From NCBI RefSeq assembly GCF_000763135.2, contig NZ_JRPR02000005.1, positions 47,162-111,161 of the forward strand: 64,000 nucleotides of DNA, given 5' to 3'. This document shows, piece by piece, positions 47,619-55,628 of the stretch. The stretch comes from Helicobacter jaachi. Its GTDB lineage: Bacteria; Campylobacterota; Campylobacteria; Campylobacterales; Helicobacteraceae. Position numbers and translations under genes: made by a program. Each line of letters begins with the position of its first letter. The first letter of the stretch is position 1. The notes below the pieces were generated by a model, which made no database searches, was not told the DNA's origin, and saw only the letters and a program-made list of their open reading frames with translations.

Positions 47619-48090
47619 AAGGCGTTATAGTGCGACTTTTAGAGCGGAGTTTGGGGAGATTGATAGAGCCATTGCGTGGATAGAATCTCACTTCACGCCT
47701 ACATTGCACGATAGAGTGGGGATTATTGCCTTTGAGGCTTTAAGCAACATTATTGAGCATAATTTTATGCGTATGACTAAAATGCAGCTTTACTCAAACA
47801 CGCATACACATCGCACAAATATAGAATCTAGCGCAAAATTTAATATAAAATCCCACTCTAAGCGCGCGCAGAGGCATAGCATCACTTGTCATCTACATCT
47901 GTGCGCAAAAAGGGCGTATATAAGCTTTGTCTATCCTTTTAAGCCCTGCTATCATTACTCGCCCTATGTGCCTATGCTAGGTGGGCGAGGTAAAACTATT
48001 ATAAGCCTTATGGGCGCAAACACACATCACTCTATAAAGCCTAGAAGCAAAAAAGCCTCGCTCATACTGCAAATCCCTATGCGAGGCTAG
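47593..48090 (+). CDS. RsbW/SpoIIAB-like ATPase (anti-sigma type), divergent
   Basis: A 165-residue protein of the GHKL histidine-kinase-like ATPase group. The N-terminal strand [20 protein letters not shown] and the N box [17 protein letters not shown] match RsbW/SpoIIAB proteins, and [13 protein letters not shown] matches the G2 lid. The G1 box is degenerate ([14 protein letters not shown], no clear D-x-G), and about residues 70-105 form a His/Arg-rich insertion, so ATP use is doubtful. It overlaps the receptor gene by 26 bp and precedes a STAS gene; a partner-switch role is inferred. No sigma-B-like factor is nearby. Confidence 0.65.
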   Translation: MPLRNLRPKRRYSATFRAEFGEIDRAIAWIESHFTPTLHDRVGIIAFEALSNIIEHNFMRMTKMQLYSNTHTHRTNIESSAKFNIKSHSKRAQRHSITCHLHLCAKRAYISFVYPFKPCYHYSPYVPMLGGRGKTIISLMGANTHHSIKPRSKKASLILQIPMRG

Positions 48091-48145
48091 ATTCTATCAT
48101 ACCACGCTGCTACCTTTTACAAAGCGAGTTTGGCTAGATTCTATA
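48088..48145 (+). repeat. short degenerate copy of the TAGATTCTATAA-bounded element
   Basis: Begins at the stop codon of the ATPase gene and runs TAGATTCTAT, then CCACGCTGCTACCTTTTAC, to TTTGGCTAGATTCTATA. It keeps the borders and the left arm of hairpin 1 but not the full structure; resembles short copy D. Confidence 0.5.
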
Positions 48146-48162
48146 GCGTAAGAATTTTGTTA

Positions 48163-48168
48163 TATAAT
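48163..48168 (+). promoter_or_regulatory. -10 box (TATAAT) of STAS-lgt-SMR operon
   Basis: TATAAT in TTGTTATATAATGATT, 29 bp before the STAS gene start. Confidence 0.5.
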
Positions 48169-48197
48169 GATTACTTTATTTTTTCTTAAGGATTGAA

Positions 48198-48518
48198 ATG
48201 GCGCTTAATATTGAAACGATTAATGATTTACAAATGGTGCGCAGCACGGGAAAACTAAAGACTTATGATTCATTTTTAAGCTTTAAACTTGAGCTTGAGA
48301 ACCTCCTGCCACAGATTCTATCCAGTGCCGATAGCGTGCTTAGAATCTACTTTGTGCAAGCCTATCCTATCAATTCGTATGTGCTAGGTTTTTTGTTTAA
48401 GCTAAGAAGCGTGGATAAAATTAAAATAGAAATTGTCGTTGATGACTTGCGTTTGTTTATGTTTTTTGAGGAAATTGATATGGTTGATGAATTTAAAATT
48501 AAGATTATGGAGGCTTAA
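48198..48518 (+). CDS. STAS-domain protein (anti-sigma-factor-antagonist-like)
   Basis: A 106-residue protein matching the STAS/SpoIIAA pattern: the strand-helix TGKLKTYDSFLSFKLELENLL, strand SVLRIYFVQ, and YPINSYVLGFLFKLRSVDK, where NS aligns with the D-S of the phosphorylated SpoIIAA loop, then IKIEIVVDDLRLFMFFEEIDM. This loop has Asn instead of Asp before the Ser. The gene abuts lgt and follows the RsbW-like gene by about 107 bp. A role as the partner of that ATPase is plausible but unproven; it may instead be a structural STAS protein. Confidence 0.6.
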   Translation: MALNIETINDLQMVRSTGKLKTYDSFLSFKLELENLLPQILSSADSVLRIYFVQAYPINSYVLGFLFKLRSVDKIKIEIVVDDLRLFMFFEEIDMVDEFKIKIMEA

Positions 48519-49442
48519 ATGGAGGGTTATAGCGTATGGAATAGAATCTATGATTACATTGACCCCATAGCCTTTAGCATATTTGGCATTAATGTGCATT
48601 GGTATGGGATTATGTATGTGAGTGCGATGATTATTGCGCTTTTAATCGCCAAAGCCTTTGTAAAATACAATAATAAACGCTTTCCTATCACGCAGGAGCT
48701 ACTTGATAGCTTTTTTATTTGGGTAGAAATTGGCGTGATTTTGGGCGGGCGTATCGGCTATGTGCTGATTTATTCACCCCAGCGCCTTGAGTATCTCTCA
48801 CGCCCTTGGGAGATGTTTAATCCCTATGTTGATGGCGTGTTTGTGGGCATTAGCGGGATTAGCTATCATGGTGCGGTGAGCGGCTTTGTGATAGCAGCTA
48901 TTTTGTTTTGCTATATCAAAAAACAGCCATTTTGGATTTTTATGGATTTATCGGCTGTGTCTATTCCGCTAGGATATGTTTTTGGGCGTTTGGGGAATTT
49001 TTTTAACCACGAGCTTTTTGGGCGCACCATTGAGGGTGAGGGCTTTGCGCATAGTATTGGTATATTGGTTAATGGGCAGTTGCGCTACCCAAGCCAGCTT
49101 TTTGAGGCTTTTAGCGAGGGGATAGTGGTCTTTATCATTCTTATGTGTCTTATGCGCTACGCTAAGCGTGCAGGAAGCCTGCTTGTAGCCTATGGCTTTT
49201 TATATGCTTTGGCACGCTTTATTTGTGAGTATTTTAGGGAAGCTGATGTGCAGATGGGCTATTTTAGCTTTGGATTATCAATGGGGCAAATCTTAAGCCT
49301 TGTGATGATGGGCATAAGTGTGCTTTTATTTATACTCATTAGATGCCAAAAGCCCTGCATTATAGAATCTAACCCAGATTCTATAATCAAACAATCCCGC
49401 CCAAAGCCCGCGCGCAAATCTCACAGAGCAAGGAGAAAATGA
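48519..49442 (+). CDS. lgt: prolipoprotein diacylglyceryl transferase
   Basis: Lgt transfers diacylglycerol to the Cys of lipoproteins in the inner membrane. The 307 residues form about seven membrane helices; ISGISYHGAVSGF and GYVFGRLGNFFNHELFGR are the conserved active-site motifs, followed by YPSQLFEAFSEG and ARFICEYFREAD. The C-terminal 30 residues are basic (SRPKPARKSHRARRK). Its ATG lies directly after the STAS stop, and its stop overlaps the SMR gene start. Confidence 0.95.
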   Translation: MEGYSVWNRIYDYIDPIAFSIFGINVHWYGIMYVSAMIIALLIAKAFVKYNNKRFPITQELLDSFFIWVEIGVILGGRIGYVLIYSPQRLEYLSRPWEMFNPYVDGVFVGISGISYHGAVSGFVIAAILFCYIKKQPFWIFMDLSAVSIPLGYVFGRLGNFFNHELFGRTIEGEGFAHSIGILVNGQLRYPSQLFEAFSEGIVVFIILMCLMRYAKRAGSLLVAYGFLYALARFICEYFREADVQMGYFSFGLSMGQILSLVMMGISVLLFILIRCQKPCIIESNPDSIIKQSRPKPARKSHRARRK

Positions 49443-49798
49443 TGAGCCTTACAAGAGCCTATATATTTTTAACATTTGCCATTTTAACAGAAGTGCTAGC
49501 CACAAGCTTTATGAAAGCAAGCAGCGGAGGGGATAAAATCTTTGGTCTTATGTGTATGTATGCCTTGCTAGTGGTGTCTTATTATTTTATGGCAATTTCG
49601 CTAAAGAGGCTTTCAATCAGCGTGGCATACGCCATTTGGGAAGTACTAGGTATGCTCTGTGTGGTGGGCATTGGCGTATTTTACTTTGGCGAAAGCCTCT
49701 CCATTCAAGAGCAGCTAGGCATTGTGCTATCACTTTGTGGCATTATGCTCATTAATGTCGCAGAGCTTAAAAACCACTCCAAAGACACAAAGGCATAA
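49439..49798 (+). CDS. small multidrug resistance (SMR) transporter, subunit 1
   Basis: A 119-residue four-helix SMR protein. The conserved membrane Glu is in LTEVLATSFMKASSG (Glu 18), and SYYFMAISLKRLSISVAYAIWEVLG is the family's substrate and dimer block. It overlaps the lgt stop (ATGA) and is followed by a second SMR gene, so the two probably form a heterodimer of the MdtIJ/EbrAB type, exporting cationic drugs or polyamines with proton exchange. Confidence 0.9.
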   Translation: MMSLTRAYIFLTFAILTEVLATSFMKASSGGDKIFGLMCMYALLVVSYYFMAISLKRLSISVAYAIWEVLGMLCVVGIGVFYFGESLSIQEQLGIVLSLCGIMLINVAELKNHSKDTKA

Positions 49799-49799
49799 A

Positions 49800-50159
49800 G
49801 TGGATTGGCTCACACAATGGCTACGCGCAGACTGGCTTTATAGTAAGGAGGCAGCACTCTTTTTTATCCTTCTTGCTGCGCTACTTGATATTGTGGCAAA
49901 TTTATTACTAAAAAAATCAAATAGCTTTACGCATAAAGGCTACGCGCTTGCATGCGTGGTAATGGTATGGATAGCCTTTAGCGCGCTAGCTTTAGCCCTA
50001 CACGCACTGCCATTAAGTGTGGCGTATGCTACTTGGGGCGCGGTGGGGATTATTGGCACGACACTTGGCGGCTATATTTTATTTAAGGAAAATCTAGGGA
50101 TTTTGGGCTACATCGGCATTGCTATGGTCGTCTGCGCAGTTATTTTGCTGAATTGGTAG
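49800..50159 (+). CDS. small multidrug resistance (SMR) transporter, subunit 2
   Basis: A second SMR protein, 119 residues from a GTG at 49800; AAAGG 6 bp upstream decides this start, one base after the first subunit's stop. A 14-residue N-terminal extension (VDWLTQWLRADWLY) precedes TM1. At the place of the conserved Glu is Asp 31 (LAALLDIVANLLLKKS); LPLSVAYATWGAVGIIGTTLGG matches the family. The pair is typical of heteromeric SMR transporters, where one subunit often departs from the consensus. Confidence 0.85.
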   Translation: MDWLTQWLRADWLYSKEAALFFILLAALLDIVANLLLKKSNSFTHKGYALACVVMVWIAFSALALALHALPLSVAYATWGAVGIIGTTLGGYILFKENLGILGYIGIAMVVCAVILLNW

Positions 50160-50168
50160 ATACGCTTT

Positions 50169-50198
50169 AAGCTCGCTTTAGGAGCAATGAGCGAGTTT
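50169..50198 (+). terminator. hairpin after SMR operon
   Basis: Nine-bp stem (AAGCTCGCT with AGCGAGTTT, one G-T pair) with a 12-base loop, 9 bp after the SMR stop and followed by TAGGG. Likely end of the lgt-SMR transcript. Confidence 0.4.
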
Positions 50199-50258
50199 TA
50201 GGGCAAATCCCGCACGGCAAAAAGTATAGAAAGTAAATTATTGTTGAATAATGCAATG

Positions 50259-50264
50259 TATAAT
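50259..50264 (+). promoter_or_regulatory. -10 box (TATAAT) of trxA
   Basis: TATAAT in ATGTATAATGGCA; start of transcription near 50271 gives a leader of about 120 nt before trxA. Confidence 0.5.
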
Positions 50265-50299
50265 GGCACATTTTAGATTCTGCTACCAATGCTTTAGCA

Positions 50300-50351
50300 A
50301 GCCTACAAGACCTCCGATTGTCCCTATCTGTAGGGCTTCTGCTTGGGGAGG
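50300..50351 (+). promoter_or_regulatory. structured trxA leader with alternative hairpins
   Basis: AGCCTACA (50300-50307) can pair with TGTAGGGCT (50329-50337). The alternative is a short hairpin CCCTA TCTG TAGGG (50322-50335) enclosed by CCTCC (50311-50315) and GGAGG (50347-50351). The two folds exclude each other. A ligand or a small RNA could choose between them, but no known riboswitch consensus is seen. Confidence 0.4.
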
Positions 50352-50391
50352 GTGGCAGGATTTAAACTAATTTTAAGAATAAGGAGTTGTT

Positions 50392-50709
50392 ATGGCTAAA
50401 TACTTAGAATTGAGCAATGATAATTTTGATGCTGAAATTGCTAGCGGTGTGGCGTTGGTGGATTTTTGGGCGCCTTGGTGTAATCCTTGCAAAATGCTTT
50501 CTCCAGTAATCGATAAGCTTGCAGAGGAGTATCAAGGCAAAGCAAAAATTTGCAAAGTCAATGTCGATAATGAGGGCGAAATCTCAAAGCGATTTGGTAT
50601 TAGAAATATCCCCACTATCCTTTTTATGAAAGATGGTGAGATTAAAGACCAAGTAACAGGTGCATTGCCAGAGCAGGCTATCCGCCAAAAGCTTGATGCC
50701 ATTTTATAA
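50392..50709 (+). CDS. trxA: thioredoxin with unusual WCNPC active site
   Basis: A 105-residue cytoplasmic thioredoxin, reduced by TrxB and a donor for peroxiredoxin and ribonucleotide reductase. The fold signatures are LVDFWAPWCNPCKMLSPVID, KICKVNVDNEGEISKRFGI and IPTILFMKDGEI. The active site is Cys 30-Asn-Pro-Cys 33 instead of the near-universal CGPC; the codons are TGT AAT CCT TGC. AAGGAG stands 6 bp upstream. Monocistronic with a structured leader. Confidence 0.94.
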   Translation: MAKYLELSNDNFDAEIASGVALVDFWAPWCNPCKMLSPVIDKLAEEYQGKAKICKVNVDNEGEISKRFGIRNIPTILFMKDGEIKDQVTGALPEQAIRQKLDAIL

Positions 50710-50768
50710 ATCTTTCTGCCTTGCGTGTGCGGGGCAGATTCTATAAAAAAATAGATTCTATAAATTTT

Positions 50769-52373
50769 ATGCTATTACTTCTCTCCTCCACTTTTAGGCG
50801 TATTTCTGCATTTTTTAAGCACACCACTTTTAACTATCATTTTGTTATTTTCCTTAGCAGCCTTTATATTATCTTTGCATTTAATCACACATTTTTTACG
50901 ACCTTTAATGCGCAGGCTGTGCAAGTGGGCTTTGCTTACCTTGTAGGGCTAGGCTGGGCGATACATACATTTATCATCGCACTAGCTCTTGAGATATTGA
51001 GCCTACGCATAAGCGTTAAATTCGTGATTGGTGCGGTATTTCTTGTATGCAGCGTGTGTGGATTCTATATGGATTCTATGGGTGTTGTCATAGATGAGGA
51101 TATTATACAAAGTGTGTTTGAAACGCACACTAATGAGGCTTTAGAGATGATAGGCTTTGGGCTTGTAGGCTATGTGCTAGGGTTTGGAGTGCTACCCTGC
51201 GCGCTACTTAGCGTGATAAAGCTTACAAAGCCTCCTTTGATTAGGGCTTTTCGCCAAAAAATTATAGCCCTTGTGCTTTTAGGCGCACTTGTGGGTGCTA
51301 GCTATGTCCTTTATGGCAAAGATATTACCTTTGTGTTTAAGACGCAAAAAAGCCTCTCAAATATGCCAAATCCCATAGCGCCCATTCGCTCACTTATCCT
51401 GTATGTGCAGCATTCAAAGGAGAGGCATTTTACCCATACACTCATTGCCCAAGATGCACATCTCTCTTATAATGCGCAGCCCCAAATTGTGCTATTTGTG
51501 ATTGGAGAAAGCGCAAGGAGTGCAAATTTCTCGCTAAATGGCTACACTAGAGACACTAATGCTTACACAAAATATTTAGATGTAATAAGCTTTAAGGAAT
51601 TTTATTCTTGCGGCGTGATTACTGCCATTTCTGTGCCATGTATGCTCACACATTACACGCGTGAGAGCTACACACACCGCAATCTTTCGCTTTATGTGAA
51701 TAATATTTTAGATATCGCCCAAAGTGTGGGCTATGATGTGTGGTATTTGGGTAATAACGGCGGGAAGTGCGTAGGGGGCTGCGATAGAAATATTACTCAT
51801 AAGATTTTATATCCTGCTGATAGCCTTGATGGCGCAATGCTCCCTGATATTGAGCGCATTATTCACGATGCCTCTAGAAATAAGCGCCCTACTTTTGTAG
51901 TTATTCACGAATATGGCAGCCATGGGGCATTATATGCTAATCGCTATCCTTTAGCATTTGAAATATTTACCCCTGTGTGCCGACAAAAAGAACTATCCAA
52001 ATGCACGTTGGAGGAAATTACTAACGCTTATGATAATTCGCTTGTGTATGGGGATTATGTCTTATCTCAAATGATAGAATCTTTGCAAAAGGCAAATATG
52101 CGCTCAATGCTATGGTATGTAAGCGACCATGGCGAGAGTTTAGGCGAGCTAGGGCAGTATATGCATGGAGGGCTAGGCTATGTGCTTGCGCCCACGCACC
52201 AAAAGCATATTCCCTCAATTATGTGGTTTAGCCCCCAATGGGAACAAGAGCCGCGCACAGCACGCGCTAATATCGAGCATGAGTTTAGCCATGATTATGT
52301 GTTCCATACCTTACTTCATTTGCTAGGCATTCAAACACAGGCTTATGATAGCCAACTTGATATATTAAGATAG
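50769..52373 (+). CDS. phosphoethanolamine transferase (EptA/EptC family)
   Basis: A 534-residue inner-membrane enzyme adding phosphoethanolamine to lipid A or other targets, which lowers surface charge and gives polymyxin resistance. Five N-terminal membrane helices precede a periplasmic sulfatase-like domain. The catalytic parts are VIGESARSANFSLNGY (metal Glu), TAISVPCML (nucleophile Thr), and WYVSDHGESLG (Asp-His metal ligands). Family cysteines (ACGKCVGGC-like GGKCVGGCDRN) are present. I prefer the ATG at 50769; an in-frame TTG 48 bp upstream is possible, and neither has a strong ribosome site. Confidence 0.9.
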   Translation: MLLLLSSTFRRISAFFKHTTFNYHFVIFLSSLYIIFAFNHTFFTTFNAQAVQVGFAYLVGLGWAIHTFIIALALEILSLRISVKFVIGAVFLVCSVCGFYMDSMGVVIDEDIIQSVFETHTNEALEMIGFGLVGYVLGFGVLPCALLSVIKLTKPPLIRAFRQKIIALVLLGALVGASYVLYGKDITFVFKTQKSLSNMPNPIAPIRSLILYVQHSKERHFTHTLIAQDAHLSYNAQPQIVLFVIGESARSANFSLNGYTRDTNAYTKYLDVISFKEFYSCGVITAISVPCMLTHYTRESYTHRNLSLYVNNILDIAQSVGYDVWYLGNNGGKCVGGCDRNITHKILYPADSLDGAMLPDIERIIHDASRNKRPTFVVIHEYGSHGALYANRYPLAFEIFTPVCRQKELSKCTLEEITNAYDNSLVYGDYVLSQMIESLQKANMRSMLWYVSDHGESLGELGQYMHGGLGYVLAPTHQKHIPSIMWFSPQWEQEPRTARANIEHEFSHDYVFHTLLHLLGIQTQAYDSQLDILR

Positions 52374-52387
52374 AATCTAGATTCTAT
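52370..52387. repeat. 18-bp palindrome at eptA-type stop codon
   Basis: TAGAATCTAGATTCTA with one more base pair each side; the left half contains the stop codon of the phosphoethanolamine transferase gene (52371-52373) and the right half is the border of element copy C. Confidence 0.75.
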
Positions 52388-52528
52388 AAATCCGCGCTGT
52401 TGCTTTTTTTAACAAAAAGCCGCGCGCATCTTGCAAATGCAAGCAAAGCTCACATTTGCGCCTAAAGTATAAAGTTATAATCTGCTTACGCAGCTTATCA
52501 ACTTGTTTTTTAAGGTTAGATTCTATAA
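52378..52528 (+). ncRNA. dispersed structured element, copy C
   Basis: A 151-bp copy bounded by TAGATTCTATAA. Hairpin 1 is CCGCGC...GCGCGC around GCTTTTTTTAACAAAAAGC; hairpin 2 GCAAATG...CATTTGC around AAGCAAAGCTC; third helix CTGC TTAC GCAG within CCTAAAG-AAGTT...AACTT-TTAAGG. Compared with copies A and B, stem bases differ in pairs. The remaining 180 bp before hydA hold only AT-rich promoter DNA. Confidence 0.62.
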
Positions 52529-52620
52529 ATCCGGCTATATATAAAAATATATTAGATTCTCAAAATATTTAAGTATTTTATAACTTTTAGTAACTTTTGT
52601 TTAATGAAACTTTACTTTTC

Positions 52621-52626
52621 TATAAA
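52621..52626 (+). promoter_or_regulatory. -10-like box (TATAAA) of hydrogenase operon
   Basis: TATAAAATTTCAC lies 84 bp before hydA, downstream of an AT-rich run (TAAGTATTTTATAACTTTTAG) that could hold metal or redox regulator sites; none is identified. Confidence 0.35.
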
Positions 52627-52709
52627 ATTTCACATTGCTTTTTGAGCAAATTCTCAAAATTTATGTAAAATTGCACACGCTTAAACAAAAAGACAACAAA
52701 GGAAAAATT

Positions 52710-53876
52710 ATGAATATAAATATAGAGGGTGCGCATGAAGAGTTGTTTCGCAAAGCCACACAAAGGCTAGATGAGCTAGAGAAGCTCCCCGCACACAACG
52801 CAAACAAAAATCTTTTTGAGGCATTAGAATCTAAGGGCTTTTCGCGCCGTGACTTTATGAAATGGTCGGGTATGATGACTACTGCCCTAGCCTTGCCGGC
52901 AACTTTTGCTCCGCTTACTGCGCGTGCTGCTGAAGTAGCAAACCGCTTGCCAGTGGTGTGGTTACACATGGCGGAATGCACAGGCTGTAGCGAGAGTTTG
53001 TTGCGCAGTGACGCGCCTAGCATAGATTCTCTTATCTTTGATTATATTAGCCTTGAATACCATGAAACCGTTATGGCTGCATCAGGCTGGCAAGCTGAAC
53101 ACAACCTTGATAGCGCCATTGAAAAATACGCAGGCGAATATATCCTTTTAGTCGAGGGCGGCATTCCTAAAGGTAGTAGCGAGTTTTATCTCACCATTGG
53201 CGGGCATGGACGCACCGGCGCTGAAGAAGCAAGGATTGCCTCAAAGCACGCAAAAGCCATTTTTGCCATTGGCACTTGCTCAAGCTTTGGCGGCATACAA
53301 GCAGCCTATCCTAACCCCACAAATGCCGTGCCTCTAAGCCAAATCACTAATCGCAATGTGATTAATGTCCCGGGCTGCCCACCGAGTGAAAAAAATATCG
53401 TAGGCAATGTGCTGCATTTTATCCTTTTTGGCTCACTTCCCACACTTGATGCCTATAATCGCCCCACATGGGCTTATGGACTAAGAATCCACGATTTATG
53501 CGAGCGTAGAGGGCGATTTGACGCGGGGCAGTTTGTGGAGCATTTTGGCGATGAAAACGCGCAAAAGGGCTATTGCCTCTATAAAGTGGGCTGCAAGGGA
53601 CCCTACACTTTTAATAACTGCTCAAAACTAAGATTTAATCAACACACAAGCTGGCCTATTCAAGCAGGGCATGGCTGTATAGGCTGCAGTGAGCCAAACT
53701 TTTGGGATACGATGAATCCTTTTGAAGAACCCATTGGCAATAAACTTTTTACCACAAGCTTTAATGGAATGGGTGCAGATAAAACTGCTGATACTATCGG
53801 TGCTGTCGTGCTTGGTGCTGCGGCTGTGGGCATTGCCGCGCATGCTATTATTAGCTCTACAAAAGAAGCAAAATAA
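52710..53876 (+). CDS. hydA: [NiFe] uptake hydrogenase small subunit
   Basis: The iron-sulfur subunit passing electrons from H2 to the cytochrome b subunit. The 388-residue precursor has a Tat signal (SRRDFMKW with Arg 46-47) preceded by about 44 residues, then the first cluster ligands ECTGCSE (Cys 90, 93), GTCSSFGG, GCPPSEKN, and GHGCIGCSEPNFWD near the C-terminus. A C-terminal membrane anchor (GAVVLGAAAVGIAAHAII) follows. I start at the ATG at 52710 with AAAGGAAA upstream. First gene of hydABCDE, as HP0631-HP0635. Confidence 0.96.
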   Translation: MNINIEGAHEELFRKATQRLDELEKLPAHNANKNLFEALESKGFSRRDFMKWSGMMTTALALPATFAPLTARAAEVANRLPVVWLHMAECTGCSESLLRSDAPSIDSLIFDYISLEYHETVMAASGWQAEHNLDSAIEKYAGEYILLVEGGIPKGSSEFYLTIGGHGRTGAEEARIASKHAKAIFAIGTCSSFGGIQAAYPNPTNAVPLSQITNRNVINVPGCPPSEKNIVGNVLHFILFGSLPTLDAYNRPTWAYGLRIHDLCERRGRFDAGQFVEHFGDENAQKGYCLYKVGCKGPYTFNNCSKLRFNQHTSWPIQAGHGCIGCSEPNFWDTMNPFEEPIGNKLFTTSFNGMGADKTADTIGAVVLGAAAVGIAAHAIISSTKEAK

Positions 53877-53885
53877 GGGGGAAAT

Positions 53886-55616
53886 ATGACAAAGCGAATT
53901 ATTGTAGACCCAATTACAAGGATTGAGGGGCATTTGCGCATTGAAGTGATTGTTGATGAAAATAATGTAATTACTGATGCTTTTTCTAGCTCGACGCTGT
54001 GGCGTGGGATAGAAGTCATTGTAAAAAATCGCGACCCGCGCGATGCGGGGTTTTTGGTGCAAAGAATCTGCGGCGTTTGCACATATTCGCATTATAAAGC
54101 AGGTATTGTCGCTGTGGAGGACGCACTAGGCATTAAGCCTCCTTTAAATGCCATTCTCACGCGTACTTTAATGAATATATCGCTTTTCTTGCATGACCAC
54201 GCTGTGCATTTTTATACTTTGCACGGGCTTGATTGGTGCGATATTACTTCGGCACTACAAGCAGACTGCGCTAAGGCTGCAAAACTTGCGTTTAAATATA
54301 CTAAAAATCCCATTTGTGCAGGTGAGGCAGATTTAAAAGTAGTGCAAGATAAAGTGGCTACTTTTGTCAAACAAGGTGCGCTTGGACCATTTGCAAATGC
54401 GTATTGGGGAAGTAAAGCCTATCGCTTTAATGCGGAGCAAAACCTCATCGTGCTTTCGCATTATCTTAAACTGCTTGAGGTGCAGCGCACTATTGCTCAA
54501 ATGATGGCTATTTTTGGTGCGAAAAACCCCCACCCACAGAGCCTAACCGTCGGTGGCGTAACTTCGATTATGGATATTTTAGACCCGAGCAGACTAGGCG
54601 AGTGGCTCACTAAATATAAAGAGGTGGCTGATTTTGTTAATCGCGCGTATTGGGCAGATATTGTCATGGCAGCAGAAGCGTATAAAAATGAAGATTCTGT
54701 ATTGAAAGGCTGCGGGGTTAAAAATTTTATTAGCTTCAAAGAAATGCAAGTGGGGGTTGAAGAGTTTTTATTTAGCAGCGGCATCGTGCGCGATGGCGAT
54801 TTGAGCAAGGTATATGAAATTGATGAAAGTAAAATCACAGAGGAGGCAACGCACTCTTGGTATGCCGATAATGAGCCATTGCACCCCTATGATGGTAAGA
54901 CAAATCCGCAATACACAGGCTTCAAAGACGCACAAACCATTGGACCTGATGGCAAGCCTGTAGATTCTAAAATTGTTGATGAAAGCGGCAAATATTCGTG
55001 GATTAAATCTCCGCGATATGATGGCACGCCTATGGAAGTAGGACCGCTAGCAAGCGTGGTGGTGGGCTATGCGAGCGGAAATCCCTACATTGTGAAAGTA
55101 GTCAATGAATTTCTCTCACTCACAGGTTTGCCAAAAGAAGCGCTTTTTAGCACGCTTGGCAGAACTGCTGCACGCGCTATTGAATGCAAAGTCGTGGCTG
55201 ATAATGGTATTAAAGCCTTTAATGCGCTTAAAGATAACATCGCCTCTGGTGATAAAAGCACCTGCGCGCCTTATAGCATTGATAAAAACAAAGAATACAA
55301 AGGACGCTTTATTGGCAATGTGCCGCGTGGTATGCTAAGCCATTGGATACGCATTAAAAATGGTGTGGTTGAAAATTATCAAGCTGTTGTACCCTCCACT
55401 TGGAATGCCGGACCACGCGATGCTAAGGGACAGAGAGGACCTTATGAGATGAGCCTTATTGGCACGCAAGTAAAAGACATCACACAGCCTTTAGAAATTA
55501 TTCGCCATATTCACTCATTTGACCCTTGCATTGCGTGCGCGGTGCATGTAATGGACACAAAGGGCAATGAGCTTAGTCAATATAAAGTAGAGCCATCATT
55601 TGCTAGAATCCGCTAA
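53886..55616 (+). CDS. hydB: [NiFe] uptake hydrogenase large subunit
   Basis: Carries the Ni-Fe centre that splits H2 in the periplasm. In the 576 residues the N-terminal metal motif is RICGVC (Cys 62, 65) and the C-terminal one DPCIACAVH (Cys 548, 551, His 554). The 22 residues after His 554 form the tail that the maturation protease removes. GPRDAKGQRGPYEMSLIGT is typical. Starts 9 bp after hydA and is exported with it by the Tat signal of HydA. Confidence 0.97.
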   Translation: MTKRIIVDPITRIEGHLRIEVIVDENNVITDAFSSSTLWRGIEVIVKNRDPRDAGFLVQRICGVCTYSHYKAGIVAVEDALGIKPPLNAILTRTLMNISLFLHDHAVHFYTLHGLDWCDITSALQADCAKAAKLAFKYTKNPICAGEADLKVVQDKVATFVKQGALGPFANAYWGSKAYRFNAEQNLIVLSHYLKLLEVQRTIAQMMAIFGAKNPHPQSLTVGGVTSIMDILDPSRLGEWLTKYKEVADFVNRAYWADIVMAAEAYKNEDSVLKGCGVKNFISFKEMQVGVEEFLFSSGIVRDGDLSKVYEIDESKITEEATHSWYADNEPLHPYDGKTNPQYTGFKDAQTIGPDGKPVDSKIVDESGKYSWIKSPRYDGTPMEVGPLASVVVGYASGNPYIVKVVNEFLSLTGLPKEALFSTLGRTAARAIECKVVADNGIKAFNALKDNIASGDKSTCAPYSIDKNKEYKGRFIGNVPRGMLSHWIRIKNGVVENYQAVVPSTWNAGPRDAKGQRGPYEMSLIGTQVKDITQPLEIIRHIHSFDPCIACAVHVMDTKGNELSQYKVEPSFARIR

Positions 55617-55628
55617 AGGACATAAACT

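Noticed and set aside
50146..50230. tRNA-Leu-like sequence (GAATTGGTAGATACGC with flanking complementary TTTTGC and GCAAAA)
   Set aside because: The D-arm resemblance lies in the last codons of the second SMR gene (Asn-Trp-stop). No sound anticodon stem, T loop or CCA end follows, so the likeness is accidental.
53628..54092. Antisense open frames across the hydA-hydB junction
   Set aside because: They overlap two certain genes and show no protein-like composition.
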